Of a stretch of 64,000 nucleotides of DNA, positions 9,505 to 19,177 are shown piece by piece; within the stretch, counting starts at the first letter, position 1; the number at the start of each line of letters is the position of its first letter. The translations under genes were made by a program, and so were the position numbers. The notes beneath the pieces are model-generated. The model saw only the letters and a program-made list of their open reading frames with translations. It did no database searches and had not been told where the DNA came from. The stretch comes from Urophycis tenuis (lineage: Eukaryota; Chordata; Actinopteri; Gadiformes; Phycidae), in the NCBI GenBank assembly GCA_036785325.1, contig JAXIVH010000084.1:310001-374000 (forward strand). Reading direction: 5' to 3'.

Positions 9505-9908
9505 AAACTCAACTCAACTCAACTTGCTCTTTATTGTCGTTGCACAAGAAACACAATAACACATAGTGATTTTTGGCAGCGAAATGTCGTTGCTATGGCT
9601 TCCGGCAGACACAGAGATAAGCAGATGTATAAATAGATCTATAAAAATACAGAAATAAAAATATAAAACTATGATCAATGTTATATCCTATATTAATAAA
9701 GTGCAAAGGAACTGGATACTAATGAAAGATAATACTAAAAAAGTGTCAGTGTAGGCATGAAAAAAATTATTGTGAACATTTTAGCAGCATGGTGGAGATT
9801 ATTACACACATCGGTAAGGAAGTATTTCACTGAAAGTATTGCACTGAAATGGGTGGGGGGGTTATTTTGCATTGAGCAGTCTGATGGCTAGGGGGAAGAA
9901 ACTTTTGC
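9505..9908 (-). mobile_element. LINE-type 3'-region remnant, copy A
   Basis: The stretch starts with ctttattgtcgttgcac and later has gcgaaatgtcgttgc and cagtctgatggctaggggga. These phrases are typical of 3' ends of fish non-LTR retrotransposons and their satellites. No open frame is left. It abuts the copia remnant. Family assignment rests on remembered phrases only. Confidence 0.4.
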
Positions 9909-9910
9909 TG

Positions 9911-11099
9911 AATCCCACATCATAACAGAGGAAAGTAAATTTGCAAGATTTGACAAGACTTTCAATCCACAACAACATTTTATGGAGCTTGCAGATGGCA
10001 CCAGGGAGAACAACATGGCTCTCAAGCGAGGAGATGCAGAGGTGATGCTACGGGACCAAAAGGGGAGAAACGTCATCGTAACACTGAAGAGGGCCTTGCA
10101 GCCGCGGCCTACTGGTTAGGGCTTCGATTTGTAACCGGAAGGTGGCCGGTTCGAACCCCGACCAGTACGAACGGCTGAAGTGCCCTTGATCAAGGCACCT
10201 AACCCCTTACTGTTCCCCGAGCGCCGCTGTGGCAGGCAGCTCACTGCAGCGGGTTTAAGTGTACGCTTCACCTCACTGTGTGCTTCACCATCACTGTGTT
10301 CTGAGTGTGTCACTAATTCACGATTGGGTTAAATGCAGAAGACCAAATTTCCCTCACGGGATCAAATGAGTAATTCTTCTTCTTCTTCTTCTATCCTCAG
10401 AGCATCCTTTCAGTAGAGTCAGTAACAACTGATGGGGCCAAAGTGGGTTTCCAAAAAGGGAAGAGTGAACTGACAACCAAAGATGGGACTGTCTTCCGCA
10501 TTGAGAAACTGGAAAGACTGTACTACATTGAAACGGTAAATAACAATGAAAAATGGGTTGATTACTCAGCCAATGACATAATGTCAAAGGACAAAGTGAA
10601 TTTAACATGTGATGCCAAAACATGGCATGAAATACTGGGACATTGTAACATTGATGATGTGATGAAACTATCTGATGTTGTATTAGGCATGAAAGTCACG
10701 GAGGAAACTAAGATTGACTGTAATGTTTGCACTGAGGGAAAATTGACCAACAGTAGAAGTAGGAAGGCTGATGCAAAAGCTTGTGTGCCCCTTGAGTTAG
10801 TACATACTGACTTAGCAGGTCCAATAGAGCCACCTGGTCAAGATGGGCATAAATATGCCATCTCATTCACAGATGATTTTTCAGGGGCAGTGGCTGTTTA
10901 CTTCCTTCAAAATAAGAGTGATGCAACATTGGCCACAAATAAGTTCCTGGCAGACAGTGCACCTTATGGTAGTGTCAAATGTATCAGATCAGATAATGGT
11001 ACAGAGTACACAGGTGAGGCTTTTCAGGCCCTTTTAAGAGAAAAAGGTATCAGACACGAGACATCATCCCCTATACTCTCCACACCTCGCCTTGTTTGA
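9911..11099 (+). pseudogene. copia protease/integrase pseudogene, copy A
   Basis: The first part reads ADGTRENNMALKRGDAEVML, protease-like. After the SINE, an open frame from 10443 has the HHCC finger (WHEILGHC, later CNVC), then LVHTDLAGP and SDNGTEYT, the first two catalytic aspartate regions of the integrase. A 38-bp class deletion just after HETSSP removes the third catalytic glutamate motif (NGTAER, still present in copy B) and shifts the frame. The integrase is therefore inactive here. Confidence 0.85.
10098..10391 (+). mobile_element. tRNA-derived SINE inside the copia protease, copy A
   Basis: Head gcagccgcggcctactgg, B-box ggttcgaacccc near 10148, body with gatcaaggcacctaacccc, and a (TTC)n tail. 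It is present at the same position in B (37466) and C (61816), so it was there before the segmental duplication. Confidence 0.88.
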
Positions 11100-11751
11100 A
11101 ATGGGGAGATGCATGTTAATAGAAAAGGGGTTACCGAAAGTGTTCTGGCCTTATGCTATTCAAAGTGCAGCCCATATCCGTAACATATGTTACAATGAGA
11201 GAAGTAAAAACACCCCATACTTTATACTAACAGGAAGAAAGCCAGACCTATCAAAAATCAAAAACTGATGAATATGAACCAGAGATCAACAGCTTCAGAG
11301 ACCGAAGGTCAGAAATTGAAAAGAGTGGCTCTGAATTGCTACAGAAAGAAGATAGCAAAGAGAAATCTAAATGTAAATCCAATCTAAATCAAATCTTAAA
11401 TAAGAATGAAAATGTACAAAATAATGAAACTACAGATGAGGAAGTTGTTCTGGGTGAAAACAAAAACAGCTTAGGTTCAGAGCCTAGTTATGACCAAAAC
11501 CCTCGCTACCCAAGAAGAGAAAGAAAAGCTCCAAAATACCAAGAGGATTACATACCAGACATTAAAGATAAAGATGTAACCCATGCTAGTGTTGATTATT
11601 GTTTCAGGGCAGTGTACGGAGTCCCCCAAACCTATAGAGAAGCCCAGACCGGAGGCACCAGCATGGCAACAAGCCATGAAGGAAGAAATGGACTCACTTA
11701 AAGAAAATGAAACCTTTGAACTGACTACATTACCTGAGGGTAGGAATACAG

Positions 11752-11774
11752 TGGGGGGGGGGGGGGGGGGGGGA
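11752..11774. repeat. Poly-G run in the copia RT leader, copy A
   Basis: About 22 consecutive Gs where the element should encode a Val-Gly-Gly stretch before WVYALK. The run differs in length in B (about 39267-39288) and C (about 63330-63346) and destroys the frame. Confidence 0.85.
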
Positions 11775-11779
11775 ATGGG

Positions 11780-12217
11780 TCTATGCCTTAAAGAAAAACA
11801 CAGAAAAGGGAAATGTTTTCAAAGCTAGGTATGTTGCTAAAGGCTACAACCAGGCAGAGGGAATAGACTATAATTAAACATTTGCAAACATAATTAAACA
11901 CAGCAAACATTTGTTCAGTGCGAGCCCTTATGCAAATTGCTGTTCAGAATGATCTCATTGTACATCAAATGGATGTGAAAACAGCATACTTACATGCTCC
12001 AATAGAGGAAGAGATTTAATTAGAACAACCTGAGGGTTTTGAAAGCACATCAGAAACCGGAGAAAAACTTGTATGTAAGTTAAAGAAATCCCTTTATGGT
12101 CTGAAACAATCTGGAAGGAATTGGTACAAACTTCTGAATGATCACCTAGAACAAGACAACTTTGAGAGGAACCTATCTGACCACTGTGTGTACAAGAAAC
12201 AGATAGGAAGTGAGACA
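11780..12217 (+). pseudogene. copia reverse transcriptase, N-terminal part, copy A
   Basis: The frame reads through FKARYVAKGYNQAEGIDYN, then a TAA. Next come MDVKTAYLHAPIEEEI, another TAA, and SLYGLKQSGRNWYKLLNDHL. These are the conserved RT blocks of Ty1/copia. The TAA after EEEI is present in all three copies, so the element was dead before the duplication. It is cut at 12217 by a MITE. Confidence 0.85.
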
Positions 12218-12609
12218 AGTACGTTTACATGCAGCGAGAAATTCGAATTTCTGATCGGATCAGATAATGACATGCGTAAAACCGGATCACTTGTCCGAGT
12301 ATACATGCCGTTCAGAGAATCGGATTAACAGCCGGAGCATGGGCTGACTCTGGACGCTATGTGGCGCTGCGCATGTGCAGAATGGCACTGCGCATGCGCA
12401 GAATGCAAAATCCGATTCAGATCCGATTGCTGAGTATACATGCCGTTAAAAGTCCGACTATGAACGAATTATCCAGGTGTTATCCGATTTTGAGATGTCT
12501 GAAGTAGGTCCGAAGTAGGTCGGATTAAGGTGTTTACATGCACTTCAAAAGTCCGAAAGATGTCTTATACGATAAGAAATTCGAATTTCTTGCTGCATGT
12601 AAACGTACT
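12218..12609. mobile_element. MITE with 35-bp terminal inverted repeats, copy A only
   Basis: Starts AGTACGTTTACATGCAGC and ends in its inverted copy. 34 of 35 terminal bases match by eye, and both ends include the palindrome AGAAATTCGAATTTCT. There is no coding capacity. Copies B and C lack it. The flanks do not show a clean target duplication, so the superfamily is left open. It splits the RT between CVYKKQIGSET and the DDL box. Confidence 0.85.
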
Positions 12610-12883
12610 GAGTGATCATATGGGTAGATGATTTAATCATTACAGCCAGCAATAGTGTCCTACTCAACAGCTTCAAAAACACTATGAGATCACAATTCAA
12701 CATGAAGGATCTGGGAAAATTTTCATATTTCTTGGGCATACCGTTTGATCAAAAGAAAGACAAAATTACGATGAACCAAAAACAATACATACTAAAAATG
12801 CTTGAAAGAAATCGTAACAGAATGGTTCAGCCTCCACAAGCATTGCTCCTCTTGGATGTTTTCTCACATGGACCAGGTGAGGC
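12610..12883 (+). pseudogene. copia reverse transcriptase, catalytic part, copy A
   Basis: Retains WVDDLIITA (the YVDD-type catalytic box) and FNMKDLGKFSYFLGI. Copies B and C have WEDD and lack the LGKFSYFLGI segment through a shared deletion. This is the best-preserved version of this block in the window but is cut off from the rest of the RT by the MITE. Confidence 0.8.
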
Positions 12884-13246
12884 TGTCATGATCTGTGTCT
12901 GTGTTCTGTCATTTTCATTGGTTTGCTTTGTGTTTCCCCTTGTCTTGGTCTGTGTCTGTCTGGTTTTCATTGGTTTGCTCTGTGTTTCCCCTGTGTCCTG
13001 TTTCCCTTGGTGATTGCCCCATCGTGTTCACCTGTGTCTTGTTCCCTCACCTGTCTTGGGTTTGTAATTAGTCTGTGTATTTAAGTCCTGTCTTCTGTTC
13101 AGTCTTTGTCCAAGTCTCGTCGTTCATGTGAGTTGTCATCTGTCTGTTCCTGTATCTTTGCCTTAGTTTTGAATTAAAAGAGCAAAATTACTCCTGCCTG
13201 CCTCGCCTCTCTGCACTTGGGTCCAACCCCTCCACAACTCGTGACA
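12884..13246 (+). mobile_element. Gypsy-like LTR, left arm, copy A only
   Basis: Bounded by TGTCATGATCTG and CTCGTGACA, about 363 bp, with tatttaagtcctg as a TATA-like box and attaaaag near the end. An inverted homologue lies at 13857-14180. A short reading frame begins at 13264 just after it. It is absent from copy B, which has an unrelated LTR in the equivalent region. Confidence 0.7.
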
Positions 13247-13263
13247 GAAGACTCGGACCAAGA

Positions 13264-13638
13264 ATGGACCCAGCAGAGAGGGATCCATACTGGGGCACCC
13301 GTTTGGCACGGGGGGACCTCGGTCAGCCAGACGGGCCACCAAGCCTCAGAACGGGCCAGCTGAGGCCAACCCGTTCTGTGGAACCCGTCTGGCATTCAGG
13401 GGACCGCGGTCTGCGAGACGGGCCACCAAGCCTCAGAACGGGCCAGCTGAGGCCAACCCGTTCTGTGGAACCCGTCTGTCATTCGGAGGACCGTGGTCTG
13501 CCAGACGGGCCACCAAGCCTCAGAACGGGCCAGCTGAGGACAACCTGTTCTGTGGAACCCGTCTGGCATTCGGAGAACCGCGGTCTGCGAGACGGGCCAC
13601 CAAGCCTGCGGCTCCGCTGTCCGGCCAGGCCGCTGTGA
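13264..13638 (+). pseudogene. gag-like fragment with four 87-bp repeats
   Basis: An ATG after the LTR opens a 124-codon frame (MDPAERDPYWGTRLARG...) dominated by 29-residue repeats around DGPPSLRTGQLR. The same start block appears in copy B at 46181-46286 fused to a different gag N-terminus. There is no CCHC knuckle or protease. It is probably a gag remnant of a Gypsy-like element or a non-autonomous relative. Confidence 0.5.
13331..13600. repeat. 87-bp tandem repeat (about 3-4 copies)
   Basis: The string acgggccaccaagcct recurs at 13331, 13418, 13505 and 13592, an exact 87-bp step of 29 codons. Confidence 0.9.
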
Positions 13639-13677
13639 CTGACACTGGAGGGGAGATGATCACGCTGTTTGAGTGGT

Positions 13678-13856
13678 TCAGACGGCGGGTTGTCTTCCCT
13701 CACTACCAGGATGAGCCGCAGCGCCCTCCTGTCCCCGCTGGGCCGCAGCGCCCTCCTGTCCCCGCTGGGTCGCAGCGGCCTCCTGTCTCCGCCGCTGGGC
13801 CGCAGCGCCCTCCTGTCTCCGCCGCTGGGCCGCAGCTGTCTCCGGTTGGGGAGGTC
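13678..13856 (-). pseudogene. gag-like fragment with 27-30 bp repeats, inverted arm
   Basis: On the minus strand the frame reads repeats of AAAQRGQEG and AAAQRRRQE, from 27-30 bp units. Copy B carries the same repeat at about 46287-46470 but in the opposite orientation. It belongs to the arm whose LTR is at 13857-14180. Confidence 0.55.
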
Positions 13857-14180
13857 TGTCAAGGAGTTGTGGAGGGGTTGGACCCAAGTGCAGAGAGGCG
13901 AGGCAGGCAGGAATACTTTTGCTCTTTCAATGCAAAACTAAAGCAAAGATACAGGAACAGACAGATGACGAGACTCGGAAAAAGACTGAACAGAAGACAG
14001 GACTTAAATACACAGACTAATTACCAACCCAAGACAGGTGAGGGAACAAGACACAGGTGAACACAATGGGGCAATCAACCAGGAGGGAATCAGGACACAG
14101 GGAAAACACAGAGCAAACCATGACAAGGGGAAACAGAGCAAACCAATGAAAACAATAGAACAAAGACACAGATCATGACA
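13857..14180 (-). mobile_element. Gypsy-like LTR, inverted right arm, copy A only
   Basis: The reverse complement starts TGTCATGATCTGTGTC and matches the left LTR over most of its length, with small deletions. The two LTRs face each other rather than lying in direct orientation. No matching target duplication is seen outside the pair. Confidence 0.75.
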
Positions 14181-15137
14181 CGTGTAGAACATTGTAAATC
14201 AACATTGTAAATAAAAATCATTGTGTATAGTTTTTAAACGTTTCCCTTTTTTATATGCCTGAACATTTTATATGCCTGAAAGTTGCCTTATAGAGTAAAT
14301 ACTTCTGGAGCCAAAAAACTGCAGAGCCACCTTTTGTCTCATATCTAATACAATTGTCTAGCACCTGTGGATTACCTTTGGATGTGCGCACCACCCCTCT
14401 TTCTAAGATCCCTTTTTTTATATAACAGATGTTTGCACCACCTCTCTTTCAGTCGTTCAATAATACACACTTTTTGGTTAGAAAAATATTAATTTTCGAT
14501 ATTGAAAAAAATGCAAATGACTGTGCTTCATTGTTTGTTGTTTTGCTTTACGGCTACTGTGTAGCATCTTCTTGATGGTTCGCTGGATTAAGGTTTCTTT
14601 GTGACACTTGTATCCGCACAAGTTTAGATGTGGGTGGTGGCTGTACCGGGGCAAGCAGGCAGAGCCGTCTTGGGTCATCAGGCCTCATAATGATCTTGCG
14701 AGGAAGATCATTATGAGTAGATCATTAAGTTGCACTCCAAGATGAGAGGATGGCCGTCATTTGTTTTAGTTTTGTTGTTGTTGTTGCTTTTTTGTTGTTG
14801 TTTTTTTTGGGGGGGGGTCCATAACTGCATTCTGTCAGGGGGCCCAGAATTCCTAGGGACGTCCCTTATTGTCATGTTCCTCAGATCTCACTCCAAATCG
14901 AGTTTTCTGAAATCTTACTCACTAACTGCATACATTCACTGAACAAAGATTGTGAAAATAAAGGCAAATTTATCACCAGAAATGTCATCTAAATGCAATT
15001 TAATGCAGAATGATATCAACCAATACATGGAACATCATCCATTTCGTTTTGGCAGACAGAAACTTTTTGAGGTTTCTTAATGAGGAGATGAGGACATGAG
15101 GAGTGCTGAGGATGGAGGCTGGAGTCTGTATATTTGG
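14181..15137. other. Unassigned sequence specific to copy A
   Basis: AT-rich, with poly-T and (TTG)n stretches near 14770-14810. No coding frame or recognised element. Copy B lacks this stretch: there the gag-like repeat joins directly to the sequence that begins here at 15138. Confidence 0.5.
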
Positions 15138-15365
15138 TTTTCTTCGACTTAAGACTTTGTTTGTTCATTCTGGAATCCCAAGCCAGCAAACACGGAGCTG
15201 GAGGGTTATAAAAGTTTGTTCATCGAGGTCAAATCACCTCCTTTTCAATCTGGACCATAGGCCTACTTGTCAAAAATCTGACCACCACTATTATAAACAT
15301 CTGAACATTGAAAGATTTCTTAGAGGCATAAAAAATACGTTATTCTTAAGTGACGACGTTTTTAA

Positions 15366-15470
15366 AGGTCCGGTGTGTAAACTCAAGGTGGCCTCCTAGC
15401 GGTGAGGTTGCAGATTGCAACCAACTGAACCGCCCTCCCACTCACTCCTAACATGTACTGTATAATTGAC
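15366..15470. repeat. Dispersed repeat fragment, copy A
   Basis: Contains ggtccggtgtgtaaactc and ggtgaggttgcagattgcaa, phrases that recur widely in teleost genomes. The copy B equivalent is at about 46697-46800. The class is not known to me. Confidence 0.35.
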
Positions 15471-15679
15471 TAAAAAAAGTTTACAAAATAAGCGCACAAT
15501 AATACGAGATCTCAGATGGGAGTTTGCTCTGCGCCTCTCGTCGTTTCTTTACAGTTTACATGGAGAATGATTTACAAGGTAGGAAAGAAAAAAACCCTTT
15601 CAATCCAGAGCCTGACCTGGGGGTTAGAAACAATAGATACTTTATTGAGCCCTGTGGGAAAATTCAAGGTCCCAGTAGC

Positions 15680-16101
15680 TTACAAGACATCAACATACAA
15701 CATAAACCGAGCTGCGAAAGCATTAGCAGACTCCGACAGGGCCATGTGTGTAGCGCGCAGAAGCTCACAGTGGAGCAGAAAAGAGAATCGCTGCGCAACA
15801 TCATTCATTCCTACGAGCCGCTGTTTAAGTTGCACGAGGGCGACATCAATGTTAGCCTTCTAATAAACATATTCCCTCTGAAATGCTCCTCCTGGTCTTG
15901 GAGCCGCTCATCCTCGCAAAGCTCGAAGAAGCGCCTTTTGGTGCGCGTCTTTGCGCGTCTATCCTGGAGAAGAGCAGGTACACCCCATGCAGATGCCAGG
16001 TTGCAAGCCTGGGCATTTATACTGTCAAACTCCCCTCGCAGTTGGGTGAGTGTCTCTGCTGTGGTGCGAAGCCACCATTTCGTAAATAAATAAAACGGCA
16101 A
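15680..16101 (-). pseudogene. hAT-type (ZMYM1-like) transposase remnant, copy A
   Basis: The minus strand reads NLASAWGVPALLQDRRAK, then FFELCEDERLQDQEEHF. After a one-base frame change it reads VQLKQRLVGMNDVAQRFSFL, ending at TAA near 15680. This order resembles the region between the catalytic core and the dimerisation domain of hAT transposases related to ZMYM1 and TTF-type proteins. It is frameshifted and truncated. The copy B equivalent is 47014-47435. Confidence 0.5.
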
Positions 16102-16823
16102 GTGGGCATTGGAAGCAGTGTGGGGCTCCTACCGCTAGGGGGCCCCTCCGCACCGCGGGGTCTGCCGGGGCTTCCCCGACGCCACTAGAGTGTGTGTGAG
16201 AGAAGATGTTTTGGCAGTGATTTGAGAGGCTACATTTCAAGCCAAGCTTTGATAACAACACAGAGGCTGAAATCAGAGAGTAAAGACCCCTGACAAGTAA
16301 AGCGCAACTGATTCATACCCAGAACGTACAAATAATAACCATCCCATTCTTTAATTGAAACTGATATATTGTTGTGTATTATTGTTGTATATCAGTATTT
16401 TCAAAGTCTTTCTCCTGGCCGTTGTAGACGTTGTGTTCACTTTCGTCGTAGTTCCTTCAGGAGGCGTGCTTTCCCTGAGAAGTCGGCCTTACACGACAGA
16501 CAAGCGCTCCCATTATTTGCCCTGATACCTCGGTGCCTGTGGAGTGTGGAAGATATTAAAACGACAGCCAGAGGGGTTAAACCAAGAATGACGTTGGCGA
16601 ATATGAATGGAGAGAAATGAACGACTACTCACAGACTTTTTCCTCGATTAGCTTTTTCGCTTTGGAAGCTGGTTGTTTTTAAGTGAGTGCTGGCAAAAGC
16701 AGCAAGGCGGAACACTGTGCGTTCCTTCTAAACATATAAAATACTTGACTTTACATTAATCACATGACGGCATGCCTTCTCCATTCAGACTGAACACTGA
16801 GGCCACACTGCTACACTCTATCC
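16102..16823. other. No recognised feature, shared with copy B
   Basis: Low coding potential. It matches copy B at about 47436-48170 apart from small indels. The only short open frame (16369-16620) has no visible domain. Confidence 0.5.
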
Positions 16824-18120
16824 CAGTGATTCTCAAAGTGTGGTCCGCGTGCGCCCCCAAGTGGTCCGCGAGAGGATTTTTTTTTTTTTATTGTATGTTT
16901 ATTTGGAATGGACAGGAGAATACAATTGCATGACTTCATTAGTAAAGTTCAGCACATATGACATTCCAGTTTTTCTTGTTTTAAATCCAGAACATGAGTT
17001 ACACCATTCATCAGGGCATATTGGTCCATAGAGGGAACAGTCTCAAATCGTGGGTCAAACTTTGATTGTCCCTTGCAGACCCCACTCTCCAGTGATAACA
17101 TAGAGATCAGCACAAGAGTAACATCGATGGAAACATATTTAACCATTTAAAGGCCGTGCCATTAAATTGCCCAAAATAAGTAGAGCCAGAGGAGGCTCAC
17201 AAGTTCACTTATAGAGAATTCTGATATAACTTACTGAAAGGAAGAACAGTTACAAAACTATGTACAGAAAACATGGGGGAGGGGTTACCTGCTGCTGCTG
17301 TCTTGGAGATAATCATCAATAATTAGTCACAATTAAAATTAGTAAATTACAAAGCAATGCTACCAGTGAGATCAAATGAAGTCTGCTCTCGTGGGGGCTA
17401 TGAATGAAATCCAGTTGTTCCAGATTTGATAAAATTTGTCTGTCTGGAGTCTTATTTGGTAGGTCAATTTTTCCATCCTAAATATCTCCAGAGTAATTCC
17501 AAACCAGTCATCTAAGGTAGGCCGGATTGGGCTTAACCATCTTCTTGTAATTGCTTTCTTACTTGCCACCAAGAGTAATATAACAGGATTTATAGGCCTA
17601 TTTGTAAAGTTGTTATGCTTATTTGGAATTTGTCATTTTATCAGCAGTGCTGAAGTTCATAGCTCCACAAGAGCCAAATATTTGATTACAATTAAAAGTA
17701 ATAGGTTCAATTGACATAGTTTACTCTTTTAATGTTGAACTACTTCACATTGAGTTCACCTTTACTATTTTGACAGTGGTATCAAATTAAATTCTCTTCA
17801 TACAACTGCTGTTTCATTCATTACATCACAACCAGCTCTGAACATGTTTAATCTGAAACAGTGATTAATCTCACATAGATCGGGGTAAAGGTATTTCATA
17901 GTAGCCTAATTTTGCTACTAGCCTATTTATTACAAATACATTTGTAATATACTGCAGACTTAATTTGGAATATACAACATATAATGCAATTGGAACATAC
18001 GCTGTTTAAAAAGGTTTTTTTAAGGGTGGGAGTGGGAAATTTGCCCGCTGGTTAGGTGGTCCGTGATAAAAAAAAAAAAGATAAAGTGGTCCTTGGTGTG
18101 AAAAAGTTTGAGAACCCCTG
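16824..18120. mobile_element. Non-autonomous hAT element with nested LINE, copy A only
   Basis: The left end CAGTGATTCTCAAAGTGTGG and the right end TTTGAGAACCCCTG are imperfect inverted repeats of the hAT type. They are flanked by an exact 8-bp duplication CTCTATCC (16816-16823 and 18121-18128). Copy B has the single uninterrupted CTCTATCC at this point. No hAT transposase remains. Much of the interior is an L1-like LINE fragment. Confidence 0.9.
16876..17640 (-). mobile_element. L1-like LINE 3' fragment nested in the hAT element
   Basis: A poly-T run at 16876-16889 is the poly(A) tail read from the minus strand. The frame 17572-17372 reads ITRRWLSPIRPTLDDWF and LEIFRMEKLTYQIR, resembling the C-terminal end of L1 ORF2 proteins. 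It is truncated at its 5' end. The outer boundary is approximate. Confidence 0.55.
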
Positions 18121-18191
18121 CTCTATCCCCTGACCATTTTAGCACCTGAAGTCCACTCTTTTGGTGATATCTTGAGATCCTTGGCAATACC

Positions 18192-18394
18192 CAGGGGTGT
18201 AATTTGCGGGGGAGTTAGGGGGGTCATGACCCCCGCAAAAATCCAATCACACTAATATAACACCCCCAATATCATAACATCATTCAGATTAATAAAAATA
18301 TGAAATATTCTGAATGAATAACTTGTTTGTTTTCTTTATTCATTTCATTTGCCAGCAAGATAGTATCGTGTTTTAATCATCTGCAATATAGCCT

Positions 18395-18429
<35 letters not shown>

Positions 18430-18503
18430 CCCACCGACTACTTGGTATTACCTGGCCAACTTATTATAACCCCCCCAATGGTAGACCCAAAGTTACGCCC
18501 TTG
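18192..18503. mobile_element. hAT-type MITE, copy A
   Basis: Ends CAGGGGTGTAATTTG and CAAAGTTACGCCCTTG are imperfect inverted repeats. The 8-bp duplication GCAATACC flanks it (18184-18191 and 18504-18511). It contains a long poly-C run near 18397-18426. The copy B homologue at 48232-48525 has a shorter poly-C. Confidence 0.88.
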
Positions 18504-18511
18504 GCAATACC

Positions 18512-19177
18512 AAGTGTAAATGTCCATCCTTTATATTATGTCTATCCTTTATAGTTCTATTTATTATTATTTTTGTCTTTATTCAGATTATGACAATAAT
18601 TACACAACTCAAATTCACTTTAACTTTAATTGTGATTCACTATATGCAACTGGTCTAAATTTGACTCAACACATGTGATTAATTTACATCCAATCAGATT
18701 ACAGACACTGTACTGAGTGTATACTGAGTATACAGGGTATAATGGTCACACATACAGTGACCATCACACCCCCATCATCATCATGGTCTTCATCATGTCA
18801 ATTTATCCATGTGTGTGTCTGTGTGTGTGTGTGGGGGGGGGGGGGATGAAGCTGTTGTATAGTTACCTTGTGTTATCTACCCCTTAGATACATGCTGTAT
18901 ATATTATACATAAATAATAGACCCCTTCTGTATAGTTAGGACCACCAGCCAGGCCGGTGTCAATTACCACACTCCTGCTAGTTAAGCAGTCAGGAATAGT
19001 GGTAGTAGTAGTAGAGTAGCTGGTTTATTTTTTTCCAATAGTCTGCTCGACATTATATGTTATCTAGCATCAGACAGTATTCATTTTATATGCTATTAAA
19101 CTATTTGACTATATATCTACTATTTATAAAAGACAGTCGCGTTGAATTTTTAATTCAATTCATTTTTATTTAAAGAA
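18512..19177. other. AT-rich spacer with (TG)n and poly-G microsatellites
   Basis: Holds a (TG)n(G)n tract at about 18812-18845. No gene or element is recognised. It leads into the second minisatellite array and has a close match at 48526-49208. Confidence 0.6.

Larger units (their letters stand above)
9911..12883 (+). mobile_element. Ty1/copia retrotransposon remnant, copy A
   Basis: Order on the plus strand: protease end (about 9911-10097), SINE insertion (10098-10391), gag-pre-integrase zinc finger and integrase core (about 10394-11099), spacer, and RT (about 11780-12217 and 12610-12883), split by a MITE. No LTRs are seen at either end. Frame breaks and stops are frequent. The same remnant occurs in copies B and C with the same SINE in the same place, so the SINE and several stops predate the tandem duplication. 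Confidence 0.85.

Noticed and set aside
10098..10170. Functional tRNA gene
   Set aside because: A- and B-box-like motifs are present, but the body continues into a SINE with a (TTC)n tail and recurs at four places.
15516..15863. Plus-strand protein gene of about 115-189 codons
   Set aside because: The minus strand of the same bases carries a recognisable hAT transposase remnant, so the plus frames are shadows.
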